Source: Dendrophyllia cribrosa (Eukaryota; Cnidaria; Anthozoa; Scleractinia; Dendrophylliidae). Taken from it: 64,000 nt of DNA. This document shows, in pieces, positions 43,271 through 53,900 of the stretch. Each line of letters begins with the position of its first letter. The stretch's first letter is position 1. The stretch spans positions 29,978,382-30,042,381 of the forward strand of contig JAJLRJ010000006.1 in assembly GCA_024195265.1 (NCBI GenBank), read 5' to 3'. The notes under the pieces were generated by a model. The model saw nothing but the letters and a program-made list of their open reading frames with translations. It searched no databases and was not told where the DNA came from. A program made the position numbers and the translations under genes.

Positions 43271-43334
43271 CAACCTCGTTCCCAGGGTCTCTTTTCTTCC
43301 CGCCCCCTGAAGAGAGACCCTGGGAACGAGGTTG
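43271..43334. mobile_element. 64-bp minimal MITE with 9-bp target duplication
   Basis: An almost perfect hairpin: CAACCTCGTTCCCAGGGTCT at the left is complementary to the right end, with a loop of about 14 nt (CTTCCCGCCCCCTG region). It is flanked by identical ACTTGTTGG at 43262-43270 and 43335-43343. The duplication shows insertion as a unit. Nine bp suggests a Mutator-like or similar transposase acting in trans. Confidence 0.85.
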
Positions 43335-43436
43335 ACTTGTTGGTGAGACCTTGCTTAAGTGATAATGAACATTGCCTCGGTCAATCATGTAAACCAAAGG
43401 CACAACAAGAGCTATATCACCATAGTTAATAAAACA

Positions 43437-43680
43437 AACTGGTTATGAAGCTCAACAAATTCCAAAAAGAGTGTACAAAGCTGCTTTGTTTTATGTTGAA
43501 CGAACCGTGACCGTGCACATTGTTTTGTTTAACGTGTGAGCCCAAATGTTTCTACTGGTCAATTGCTCATATGCATTTTAATGCCTTTTGTGTTTTGTGC
43601 ACGGTCAAGGCAAACGAACAAAAGAAATGGAGAACAAAACATATAACAAAGGACTGACTGAGTTTCATAACCAGTTTATT
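43437..43680. repeat. MITE with AAACTGGTTATGAA ends
   Basis: It starts AAACTGGTTATGAAGCTC and ends inverted, GAGTTTCATAACCAGTTT. It is about 245 bp with a non-coding middle. It lies directly upstream of the YR retrotransposon. Confidence 0.7.
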
Positions 43681-43883
43681 CTACTACTGTAACTGTACAG
43701 TATTGGATTCTATCCAATGGGAGTATAATACGTAGCAAGTGATGAATAGTCATTATCTGTGCGTGACACGTGTTTTCCTTAGGTCTAAGATATCGTATCA
43801 TATGTATCATAACTCAGCAGATCTTAGCCCTGTAACATTTAGCCTTTATTGTATTTTATTGTTTCGCCTTCGCATTTTCTACT

Positions 43884-44867
43884 ATGCCTTCTAAAGGGAA
43901 AAGCTCCAAGAAAGTGATCAAGCAATCCACCCCTGAGAGTACTTGGATCTCTAAATTTTGTCGATCAAATGACAATCCTGAAGATGTATTGGACGTCCTG
44001 GCTCAGAACCAGATCCTATCCAAGTCGTTTTTGGCCGCCATAACGGAGCAGGATTTGGCTGACATGGGCTTCGTTGTAGGCCACAAAATCCTCCTTCGCC
44101 GCGTGATTTCCCGCCTTCGGCAAGAAGACGAGGATCCCCAAGAGGACAAAGCCGCTGTTACTCCAAAGGAGAGTGATCTTCTCCCGGGACTGAATTTGGA
44201 GGAGGAATTTTCAAAACTAGAAGTGGAGTTCTCCTCTCCTATTCCGACTCAGGATTTCCAGACGGCCAACGCTGCTACTACTTCTTCTGCTACTTCTCCA
44301 GCTGCCACTACTTCGTCGGTGACCCCCGATGGAAACACTACTCCGGAAGGTAAGCCTTTGTTGCCTTCTGAGTATATTTATGGCCCTGATGGTAAACAGC
44401 TAAAACCCTTGCAGCTTTCCTACGCGCAATTCATGCTCGCGAACGTTAAAATCCTTGAGTCACTTCTCACAAAGAGCCCTCGCGAGGCCGCCGATTACCT
44501 TACCTACTTGAAGTTTTTGGCAATCAAAGGAACTCGTTTTCAAACTAAGGCCATCCTTGCCTTCGACCAAGACTATCGTGCCACAAAGGCAAGAGATCAT
44601 TACAGCTGGGGGTCGAACTTAGATGACCTGAGTGCCCAGTATTTTGACGCGGCCGTGGCTCAGCGCCCTTCCCGAACCAACGACAGTCGCGGGGACAACC
44701 GTGGGTCAACCGCGGAGGAGTTCTGTTTTCGCTGGAATTTTTCCCCAAACGGTTGTCCTAATCCACAGTCTTGTCGCTACAAGCACGTGTGTATACACTG
44801 TTCTTCAACTCAACACAAGGGCAAGAGTTGTTCAGGCGCCGCTAGCATTGCTGCAGGCAAGAAATGA
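43884..44867 (+). CDS. YR retrotransposon gag-like protein
   Basis: 327 residues. Residues 15-75 (WISKFCRSNDNPEDVLDVLA...MGFVVGHKILLRRVISRL) read like a SAM-like helical domain. A Thr/Ser/Ala-rich linker (125-160) follows, then a helical capsid-like region (LQLSYAQFMLANVKILESLL, DYLTYLKFLAIKGTRF) and a C-terminal CCCH zinc finger (CFRWNFSPNGCPNPQSCRYKH) next to CIHCSSTQHKGKSC. It would bind and package the element RNA. It ends at a TGA that is followed in the same frame by pol. Confidence 0.8.
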   Translation: MPSKGKSSKKVIKQSTPESTWISKFCRSNDNPEDVLDVLAQNQILSKSFLAAITEQDLADMGFVVGHKILLRRVISRLRQEDEDPQEDKAAVTPKESDLLPGLNLEEEFSKLEVEFSSPIPTQDFQTANAATTSSATSPAATTSSVTPDGNTTPEGKPLLPSEYIYGPDGKQLKPLQLSYAQFMLANVKILESLLTKSPREAADYLTYLKFLAIKGTRFQTKAILAFDQDYRATKARDHYSWGSNLDDLSAQYFDAAVAQRPSRTNDSRGDNRGSTAEEFCFRWNFSPNGCPNPQSCRYKHVCIHCSSTQHKGKSCSGAASIAAGKK

Positions 44868-46553
44868 ACGGATTATTCGAAACAGGCCCCGCTTGAGGTC
44901 AATCTGCTTCCAACACCCATTGATCATTCTACCCCCATTGACTATAGTATTCCCCCGCTTGAGGATTGCCCCTTACGTTTCCACGCTTGGAACTTCGAAC
45001 TTGCTAACGACCCAGATAGAGCCTTTATTCTCGATGGTTTACGTTATGGTTTTAAGCTCATTCACGAATCTGACCCATCTTGCATCGACGACTACGAAAC
45101 TGACAATTATTCTAGTGCTACGTGCCCCGACTTTAAACCGGAATTGGATCATTTATTCTCAACGGAACTCGCCTTGGGCCGCATCTCGATGGTTCACACT
45201 AAACCCCGTTGTGTTCACCCTATCGGCCGTGTACCCAAAAAGGATTCAGGGAAATCCCGCCCAATTACTGACTGTAGTCGCCCGCATGGTTTTTCACTGA
45301 ACGATCACATTAAGCGTGACTTGGAAACGTTTCGTATGAACTCAATTGACACCGCTGTGTCATTTTCAACTGCTAATTGTTTTTACTCGATCGTTGATAT
45401 CGAATCTGCGTGGCGTTGGGTCCCGGTTTTCCCCCCTCACCGTGAATTACAAGGCTTCCGTTGGATGTTTGGCAAACAAGATTCTACCCGCTATAATTAT
45501 TATGTGGATAATAGACTATGTTTCGGTCTCTCGTGCGCACCATCCATTTTCAATCGGTTATCTAACGCCATTGTTCGCATGATGGCCCGCCGTGGTTTTC
45601 ATGCCGTGATCAATTATCTTGATGACTTTCTAATCATCGGAAACACTCATGCCGAATGTCAACGTGGGCTTGTCACTCTTATCAATTTACTCCATTCTCT
45701 TGGATTTAACGTGAGCTGGCATAAGATCGTTTCCCCAAGCCAACGCGTTACGTTCTTAGGTATTGAACTTGACTCTTCGGCTATGTCTATTCGACTACCC
45801 GCGGATAAGTTATCACGGCTGAATGAACTCATCTCTGCATTCTCTCAGAAGGTTTCAGCCTCCAAACGTCAATTGCAATCTCTTGCGGGAACGTTAAACT
45901 TCGCGTGCCAAGTTGTCCATGGGGGACGCACATTCCTCCGTCGCGTGATTGATTGTGTAAACAGGCTAAAACACTCCTCTCACCGATGTCGTTTAACATC
46001 TGATATACGTGCTGATATCTCTTGGTGGAAAGAATTTCTCGTCACGTTCAACGGCCGCCGCATGATGCTCGATTTTCACAAGTCTCATTATATCCAAACG
46101 GACGCGTCTTTTCATGGTTTTGGAGCCGTCTCCAATGATGATTGGTTCGCTGGCTCCTGGTCAGTTTCCCACGAGGACGATCTCAACTCACAATTATTTA
46201 CGTCTCATTGGTGCGATGCCGGTCACGCTATTGACCCATCACTTCGTTCAAATATCAATTTCTTGGAGCTATTTCCTATCCTTATCGCCGCCCGCCGCTG
46301 GGGCGCCACTTGGACAAACAAACGTGTTTGTGTCGAAACAGACAACACTCAAGCTATGGCTTTCGTAAATAAAGGCTCTTGTAAAAATCCTATCGCTATG
46401 TCCTGGCTTCGGGAGATTTTTTGGCTTAGCGTTCAACACAATTTTCACATCCGCTCGCGCCATTTGCCCGGAATAAAAAACGTCCACGCGGACAGGCTGA
46501 GTAGGCTTATTCAATCTCCGCACTTGTCTAATGTGTTTTTCTCCCGTTCATAG
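44868..46553 (+). CDS. YR retrotransposon reverse transcriptase/RNase H
   Basis: Open for 561 codons from directly after the gag TGA, in the same frame, ending in TAG. It has no obvious ATG start before the conserved region, so readthrough of the TGA is a likely route. Recognisable RT parts are GRVPKKDSGKSRPITDCSRP, FYSIVDIESAWRWVPV, LCFGLSCAPSIFNRL and the catalytic YLDDF (45615-45629). RNase H follows with IQTDASFHGFGA, NFLELFPILIAARRWG, VETDNTQAMAFVNKG and NVHADRLSR, giving its acidic active site. The length and order match DIRS-group pol. No frameshift or stop damages it. Confidence 0.88.
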   Translation, partial: TDYSKQAPLEVNLLPTPIDHSTPIDYSIPPLEDCPLRFHAWNFELANDPDRAFILDGLRYGFKLIHESDPSCIDDYETDNYSSATCPDFKPELDHLFSTELALGRISMVHTKPRCVHPIGRVPKKDSGKSRPITDCSRPHGFSLNDHIKRDLETFRMNSIDTAVSFSTANCFYSIVDIESAWRWVPVFPPHRELQGFRWMFGKQDSTRYNYYVDNRLCFGLSCAPSIFNRLSNAIVRMMARRGFHAVINYLDDFLIIGNTHAECQRGLVTLINLLHSLGFNVSWHKIVSPSQRVTFLGIELDSSAMSIRLPADKLSRLNELISAFSQKVSASKRQLQSLAGTLNFACQVVHGGRTFLRRVIDCVNRLKHSSHRCRLTSDIRADISWWKEFLVTFNGRRMMLDFHKSHYIQTDASFHGFGAVSNDDWFAGSWSVSHEDDLNSQLFTSHWCDAGHAIDPSLRSNINFLELFPILIAARRWGATWTNKRVCVETDNTQAMAFVNKGSCKNPIAMSWLREIFWLSVQHNFHIRSRHLPGIKNVHADRLSRLIQSPHLSNVFFSRS

Positions 46554-47524
46554 GATACCTCACGCAGCTGGATCTCCAAGCCAAGTTTGTCTCGGCCTCA
46601 GCATACGCACATTCAACGTTGAACACGCGTCGCTCCCAATGGCGTACCTATTTACGTTTCTGTACTACGTACCACTTAATTCCCATCCCAGCAGCGCACA
46701 AAACAATCATTCGGTTTTTAGTTCATTTGTCAACTTACTGCAAGTATTCTACGATAATCAACTATCTGTCTGCCATCAATGTTCTACACCGGCACTTTGG
46801 TCATAACGTAACGTATCAGGACGTTTTTCCTATCAAACTTATTACTCGCGGTTTACGGCGCATTCTTGGCGATTCCCAAGAACAAAAATTGCCTATCACC
46901 CCGGAAATTCTAAAGCGCATTCGACCAACACTTGCAGCGAATTCTGCCTCGGGATTCTGGGCTGCGATGTTAATTGGATTCTACACATTTTTTCGTAAAT
47001 CTAATCTCGTGCCTAAATCAGTGAAAGGCTTTGAAACCGCCAAGAACTTGTCTCGCGGTGATATTATTATTCGCCCTTGGGGCCTGGTCATCTGTGTTCG
47101 TTGGTCAAAAACCATTCAATTTCGGGAGCGTCAGTTGCTCATTCCTGTTATGCGGTTAACACAGGGTCACCCACTCTGCCCCGTGCAAGCATACGAACGC
47201 CATATTTCACTATTCCCGGCCGCTCCCAACTCGCCTGCATTCTTGCGTTCCAGCTCTGGTCACGCGTCTCCAATAACCCACAATGAATTTACCGCAATGT
47301 TGCGCAAGGCACTCGGTCATGCTGGCTTTCCTGCCTCCAAATTCTCCGGCCACAGTTTTCGTCGTGGTGGAGCAACCTATGCCTTCCGCTGTGGTGCTCC
47401 CGTGGAACTTATCAGCCTCCAGGGAGACTGGTCTTCTGACGCCGTTCTTCTCTACATTGCACAGCCCTTAGAACGACGGCTTTCAGTCGCCAAACTGATT
47501 GCTCAAAACATTACCCAACATTAA
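46532..47524 (+). CDS. YR retrotransposon tyrosine recombinase
   Basis: Open from just after a TAA at 46529-46531, so it overlaps the last 22 bp of pol in the -1 frame. No ATG occurs before the conserved core, which leaves frameshifting, a non-AUG start or splicing. Catalytic features are the first Arg in FYTFFRKSNL, the box HSFRRGGATYAF (47351-47386), and the nucleophilic Tyr in LLYIAQPLERR (about 47453). It would integrate circular DNA copies without making target duplications. The N-terminal SAM-like core-binding region (RSQWRTYLRFCTTYHL...) is complete. No damage seen. Confidence 0.87.
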   Translation, partial: CVFLPFIGYLTQLDLQAKFVSASAYAHSTLNTRRSQWRTYLRFCTTYHLIPIPAAHKTIIRFLVHLSTYCKYSTIINYLSAINVLHRHFGHNVTYQDVFPIKLITRGLRRILGDSQEQKLPITPEILKRIRPTLAANSASGFWAAMLIGFYTFFRKSNLVPKSVKGFETAKNLSRGDIIIRPWGLVICVRWSKTIQFRERQLLIPVMRLTQGHPLCPVQAYERHISLFPAAPNSPAFLRSSSGHASPITHNEFTAMLRKALGHAGFPASKFSGHSFRRGGATYAFRCGAPVELISLQGDWSSDAVLLYIAQPLERRLSVAKLIAQNITQH

Positions 47525-49141
47525 CTTTTTCTATATATATATATATATCTATTTTTTTTTTCAATTCGGATTTCTTATGATTTTATTTGTCTGGCGGTTT
47601 GGGCGAGCCGCATCAGGGGGGACGGCCCTTGGTTTTGTCACCACCCCTGCTGCGGCTTTGCTTTATTTATCGGCAAACAATAAAGTCAATATGTATTCTG
47701 TATATAGTCTCTTGTTTTTTATTTACTCCATAGACCGAAGAACGATTCGTAGGATTATATGATATCACCAAACAAGGTTCTATAGTCGAATTTGTTCCAA
47801 GAAGTACTAAGAAACATTGCGGACAGTTGTTTTACTTCGGGGAACCACGACGGCAATGCCAAGAAAAACGCCGTTTAAACCTTAACAGTTATTACGACTT
47901 GTTAAATTTTGTCTCATGCGGCTGAACTGCCCTCAGGTTTAATTCACAGAAACGGTGTTGAAATTCAAATGCACGAAGGCAAATTAACAGTTGTGTGTTT
48001 TCGTTGTCCGCAACTCTTGAATTCGGTCATCTGATGTTAGTCTGTTTTCGAAAACAGCAAATGGTACCGAAGTGTATTTAACCAACATGCATCGCCATTG
48101 TACTTCTCATTAAACCTCTTTTTTTTGCTGGTGTTCTCGTTGCCATGGCCGTCGTGGTTGTTAAGATCCTTTTTTTTCGGACAAGACACAAGAAAAACAA
48201 TGTCATTCTGTTCAATCTACACGACTGACCACACCCTTATAAGAAAAATCTACGTAACTCAAACTTCTTGAACATGAGGAAGCTGAAAAAATTACGTACC
48301 TGCTTCTTAGAAAACCGTGTTTTCTAAATAGTTATTATTTTACTAATTATCGTACTGTCTCAATAACAGGAACTTAATAATAAGTCTTTAAGACTGTTTG
48401 TATTTGGGACTGAATGCAAAATTATAGGACCCCGAGACTCCAGCCAAAGCCCCACGGAAACAGGACAGCACATAACCAATGCCCAACAGGACCGCAAATA
48501 TCGTATTGTATGAGGATACGAGAACACACGGAGATGGGTGCGTAGTACTTCAAGTAACAACGTCCTTGATAACTGTTTCGTAATAGATTGCGACTTGTTT
48601 ACTGTTGTCCAGAAATTGCATGCAGTGGAATATAAAGGCAGTATTTTCTTCTACCTTGGGGAGTTCACAAAAGCATGACATTCCGTGTTTCAATCATTTA
48701 AACATGTTGGCATATCGCCCCTTAGAAGCAGAAACAACAAACAAAATCAAATTTAGCAATAGTTACGATAGCGTGTAATACATGCAGATGGCAGAAAGGA
48801 ATCGCCTGAACTACAAACGGTGCATTTTTTCTCAAGGTAGGTCTTGCATTAGAATAATCAGGGAATCAAGAAGGGGAATAGCCACAGATTTTTTGAAATG
48901 ATCGATTGGATCCTGACACGATCTTTTGCATGTTAACGTCCTACTGTCGCGAAATGTACATTATCTTTTCCTAACTTGAAAATCAGTTCATTGGTGGAAG
49001 TGAAACAACTACGTATAAAACAACTTTATTCTATTATTTTTATGAAGAGTCAAACAAATAAAAAAACTGCTGCTCAAAGGGGAGGGGGGGGGGGGGGGCG
49101 GGGTTGCAACCCCCTCAACCCCTCCCCTGGATCCGCCTCTG
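47525..49141. other. No gene seen
   Basis: Starts with a TA microsatellite (47532-47549) and the retrotransposon tail. The rest is AT-rich unique sequence up to a G run at 49083-49098. The 3' exon(s) of the NLR-type gene, which is read leftward, may lie here or beyond, but I could not locate them. Confidence 0.5.
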
Positions 49142-49850
49142 GCGTGTAAGTGTAGCGAGCTGGTCATGTATCTAGCGGTCAAAAAGAACAAAAGATGGCG
49201 AAATATAAAGTATAAATTGGCATACATTTCACATCCCGGGAACAAACAAAGGGTAAAATCAAGAAGAGTTAAAAAACTTACATAGTAATCTGTCATTAAA
49301 TAGAATGATCTTCCACGTACTGCTGTAACCAGCTCACTGCCTTCTTTCTTTGTCATTTGAACACGTTGCAGCTAGCCTCCTCCGCAGGCGTCCCCATAAT
49401 AGAGCAAAACGCCAGAACGCGGGCTCCCTGTGCCTCTCTTATTCCTTTTCCCTTTCCCTTCCACCACAGGAAGTAGTAGTTCAAGTGGCGAATACAGATG
49501 TTGACGGCATTTTGATGTGTGTGGCTTTGAGGACAATTTCACTATCCCAACGGAAAGGAACCACCACCTCAGTAAGTGGGGAAACGAGTCTACCTATAGA
49601 TAAATAGGCGTGTGCATGTAAGTGTAGCGAGCCGGACATGAATCTAGTGGTCGAAAAGAAGGAAAGATGGGCAAGTCTAAAGTATAACTAGGTATACATG
49701 CCACATACCGGGAATAAAGAAATGGTAAATTCAAGAAAAGTGAAAACACTTACATGGTAATCTGTCATTAAACAGATCGGTCTTCCGTGTACTACTGTAA
49801 CTAGTTCCCTGGCTTCTTTCTTTGTCATTTGAACATGTTGCATCCACAGT
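49142..49850. repeat. Diverged direct duplication of the last LRR segment and its intron
   Basis: 49142-49377 and 49615-49850 are direct repeats. Both hold GTAAGTGTAGCGAGC and then, on the minus strand, the coding text MTKKE...ELVT and MTDY followed by a GTAAGT donor. The left copy has drifted (GSELVTAVRGRSFYLMTDYY). About 237 bp of unrelated sequence separates them. It is either an extra exon in the making or an exon relic; the left copy has only a weak acceptor (GAGGCTAG). Confidence 0.75.
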
Positions 49851-50943
49851 TCTCCCAGCCGAGGAACAACACAGAGATGCTGGATCAGCTCACTTAATCC
49901 TCGACCAAGTGGATTGTAAGATAGGTTAAGCATCTCCAGTTCTGGCACATGCCTCAATGCATGGGCTACAGCTTTCACTTCCTCTTCGCCCATATCTGTT
50001 TCCTCCAGTTCCAGCTGAGTCAGATGAGGCACATGGTGTAGGTGTTTTCCAACCTCGGTAATCCCGTGACCCAGTGGATTACCTGACAAATCCAGCAATT
50101 TTAAGTGAACCACATGTTTAAGTGAAGTGGCAAGTAAACGGCACTCTTGATCTTCCAAATGAACATTATTCAACCTGAGCTCAGATAGACGTGTTACGTG
50201 CGAAAGAGCATCAGCCAGATCACGCACCCCACTGCTCAAAATGTTATCTGACAAGTTAAGCACATGTAAGTTTGGAGCTTGGTGCAGTGACCTGGCAATG
50301 TCGGCGGCACACTTTGCTGTCAAACCAATGTTACAAAGTTCTAAGGAAACAAAATTGTCAGTGAAGGAAATACGGGACACCATCAACTGAGCATCGAAGA
50401 ATTCCGGACTAGCTAACATGTCAGCATTAATATTTAAAACTCGAAGTCTATTTAAAAAAGGTAACACATTATTCACAACCGTAAGCTCCTCACTTGTTGG
50501 GTCTGTTATCTCAATTTTAATGACAGATGACAGAGAATGTTTCCGAGTCAGGTCAGATAGTGTTTTTTCAGTCAAACGCAAAGAACTAATGGCATATAGA
50601 CTCTGTGACACTTGATCAGCAGGGTTCTGAGGAGGCGATTCTGCTGCTGATATGAGTGCGCTCAGCAGTTCAATGGGCAGAGGTTGATCGTTGCAAATGC
50701 GAGTTAAGTAAAGGAACATTTGATGTCCTTCTTTCTTTAAGAAAATATCATCAACTCGTAGATTGGGGTAATTATGTACAGACGTGGTATCACCAAAATT
50801 GGTTACAACGGCAGCTTCCAAATCGCGCATTATGGAGAACATCTCATCATCTACACACTCATTGTATTGGCATTCAAAAAATAACCAGTCTGGTTTTGGT
50901 AAAGTTGAGCAATTCAATAAGGGCTCCCTGACAAGGCCGGATC
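49754..50943 (-). CDS. NLR leucine-rich-repeat segment
   Basis: About 395 codons, open from roughly 50943 (text GLVREPLLNCSTLPKPDW) to the donor site at 49754. Ribonuclease-inhibitor-type LRRs are clear in the last 200 residues: LHVLNLSDNILSSGVRDLA, LSELRLNNVHLEDQECRLLA, LKLLDLSGNPLGHGITEVG, LTQLELEETDMGEEEVKAVA and LEMLNLSYNPLGRGLSELI, with a 28-29 residue period. It lies in the frame one base off from NACHT, with no splice signal between them. The repeats would form the ligand-sensing or autoinhibitory arm. Confidence 0.85.
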
Positions 50944-53900
50944 GCTATTACTACCCACTACTACAACACCGTTAACACAGTTTATAAAGAACGGATACAC
51001 AGCCTGTCTGAGCGAGGCCGAGCAAGACTGAAAATAATGCAAACACGTGATACAAAAGTTTCTTTGATCTTCTGACATGTCTTCAAAGACAGGCAGCTCA
51101 GAAAAGTTGTACTTTGTCAGACCTCGTTTCTCTCCCACGAACTGAAGAAGACTGAAAACGGCTTTCGCACCTTCTTCTGACCACTGACACATGAAAATCA
51201 GAATTTCCTCCACCTTTGAAGCTTTGTCAAGTGAATTGATGATTGACAAACAGTCTGTCTTTCCATCCATCAAACCTCCCTCCTGCATGATAAACCAAGC
51301 TGCTAAATATTCTTGAATTGATTTGTGTAGAAAAAAGACGCTCTCATTAGGAACTGCACTAGAAAGTCTAGCAATCTTAAAAAGGCCTGCACGGATCATT
51401 GTTTTGCTTAGCGCATTGGTATCAAGCTGGCTGAGAGAAAGATAAACAGTTCCTTGTAAGAGAGCATCTAGGGCTAGCTTCCCTATCCTTGTTAACTCTT
51501 CTTTGTAGCTCTCAAGTATGTTGCTTTCTATATCTTTGTCCGAGTCCTTCACAGCCATTTGATAAAGAAGGGTCTCGACGAATCTCTCATATAGCTCAAG
51601 TCTTGATTTTGGCAATCCTCTGCGATATCTATCTCTCCAAACCAAGCACATCATTAGCAAAAGCAATGGAATCTTTGCTAAGTCCCATATCTTCTCTTTT
51701 CTCAAGTAAAGCAAGAGTTTTTTAACTTCTTGGGGATCAGTGAGATATTTGCTCGCAAACTCTTTAACTTGTTTTTTGCTATCAAATCCTCTGATCCGCA
51801 ACTGAACGTCACTTGACTTTCTCACTTTGTCAGCTTCTGATGGTCGTGTGGTCATAATAACATAACAATTTCCCAGAATGTTTTTCTCCCATATCTGGTC
51901 AACAGGTGATGAAACTCCTGCACTGTACTCGTCATAACCATCCAGGACTAGCAACACTTGTTCTTGGTTCTGACGGATGTAATCATGAAGGCTATCTTCT
52001 GAGATCATGTCATCAGCGGCTAGCAGCTTAGAAGCCTTTAAAATAGCCCTAAAGTCTTGTAAGCCACAAACGTCTCGCAACTTAACCATCAGTAAAACGT
52101 TGAACTTCTTCAAGATTTCTTTTCTGCCAGCTGCCCAGTCAAAAGCAATTTTTTGCAAGAACGTGCTCTTTCCAATACCAGGTCTTCCATAAATAAGGAT
52201 TCGTTTTGGCTTTGGGAAATGGTTGGTACCCTTGAAAATCTCGCTGTAGTCCTTCAGTTTCTCTTGGCTTGCTCCACTGGGCGTTTTATGAACTCTTAGC
52301 CATGATAAATTTGTGTACACATCATCAATGTGCACAGTGTCATCTGGGTTCCATGGAGTGATTCTCACCTGACTCATTGTGCTGTAAAATGTGTGCAGAC
52401 GAACTTGACATCGTTGTAAGTCAAACGGTTTGGGAGCTGGAGTTGGAGCTGTTAGAGAGAACACAAAACGATTTTTTATTCAAATTGATGCTACTACCAT
52501 GAAATATTGTTATTTCTAGCCACATTGAACTGCAAATGAACAACCCGTCAAGGCTGGAATTAAGTTGACTCAGCACAACCTCGCAAAGGAAAGTCACCTT
52601 TTATGTGTCTGGATTCACCCAAGAAACACTACTACTACTACTACTGGGAACTAACAAAGAATTAATAAGCTTTCAATTTCTTTTCCGGGGTCAACGTGAT
52701 AAGGCTTGGTTCCTACAAGCGACAGACTAGTTTGAACTCAAAATTAATTGAAGGGCTCAGAATAACACGGTGCTAAGTGACTTTTTAGAAAAAAAAATAA
52801 AAGTTTCTCCAAATTAGCCGGTTTTTGGCAAACGGACCTGTTTTTATGTTTGGGGTTAGTTTCTAGAGAAACTGTGGTGCCGCGTCGGTGGGGGGATGAA
52901 ACACGAGAATTTAGTTTTATCGACTGAGTCGATAAGGTAAATTGACCACCGTAAAAAGATTCAAATAGCTGACGTTTCGAGCGCTAGCCCTTCGTCGGAG
53001 CGAATCAAGGAATTGTGGGTAGTGTGTGGTTTTATATAGTAAGCGGTGGAGCTACGCTATTGGTGGAAATTTGGTGACGTGAAAAACAAATGTAAATTAG
53101 TTGAATGAAAAGCGTTCGTTGATTCCGTGGGGTTTGAGAGTGCCGATTTGAAAGATTATTTTTTGTTCTAGGTTTTTACGGCTTTCTGTGTTGCCCTGGT
53201 GTAGGGAAAGGCCGCAGATTGTCATGTGTTGTTTAGAATGGTTAGTAAGATTAAAATGGCGCGCGACTGGTTTGGATGCGTCTTTGTCATTTTTTTCAAC
53301 GTCTCGGAGATGTTCACGAAAACGGTCGCCCAGTCTCCTCCCTGTTTCGCCAATGTATATCTTTTTGCAAAAAGTACATGTTATGCAGTAGATAACATTT
53401 ACGGAGGTGCATGAAAAACGATCAGTGATTTTAATAGATCGTTTGGGTCCTGTTATTTTGTCCGCGGTGTGAATGAAAGGACAAGTGTTACATCGTGTGC
53501 GTGTGCATTTAAAAGTTCCCGGTTCATCGTCAGATTTCAGTGCGCTCGTAACTAGAAAGTTGCCTATGTTTTTGTCACGTTTGAATGAAATTAGTGGGGG
53601 TTGTGAAAAAATTCTGCCAGTTTCGGGGTCGTTTTGGAGTAATTTGAAATTTTTTAAAATGATGCTTTTGACTGTGTTGTTGTGTGGGTGGAAAGTGAGG
53701 GCGAATGGAATTCTCTCGTTCTCTTCCTTCTGTGACGTTTGTAGTGCGGCCTTTCCCTACACCAGGGTAACTCAGAAAGCCGTAAAAACCTAGAACAAAA
53801 AATCATCTTTAAAATCGGCACTCTCAAACCCCACGGAATCAACGAACGTTTTTCATTCAACTAATTTACATTTGTTTTTCACGTCACCAAATTTCCACCA

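Larger units (their letters stand above)
43884..47524 (+). mobile_element. Tyrosine-recombinase (DIRS/Ngaro-like) retrotransposon, coding part
   Basis: Three genes run in order: gag (43884-44867), reverse transcriptase/RNase H (44868-46553) and tyrosine recombinase (46532-47524). No aspartic protease or DDE integrase is present. This layout defines the DIRS order. I could not identify its inverted or split terminal repeats, so the outer limits are unknown. No methyltransferase-like domain was seen, which is nearer to Ngaro. A GC hairpin (47609-47658) and AATAAA (47679-47684) follow the last gene. The coding frames show no internal damage. Confidence 0.88.
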
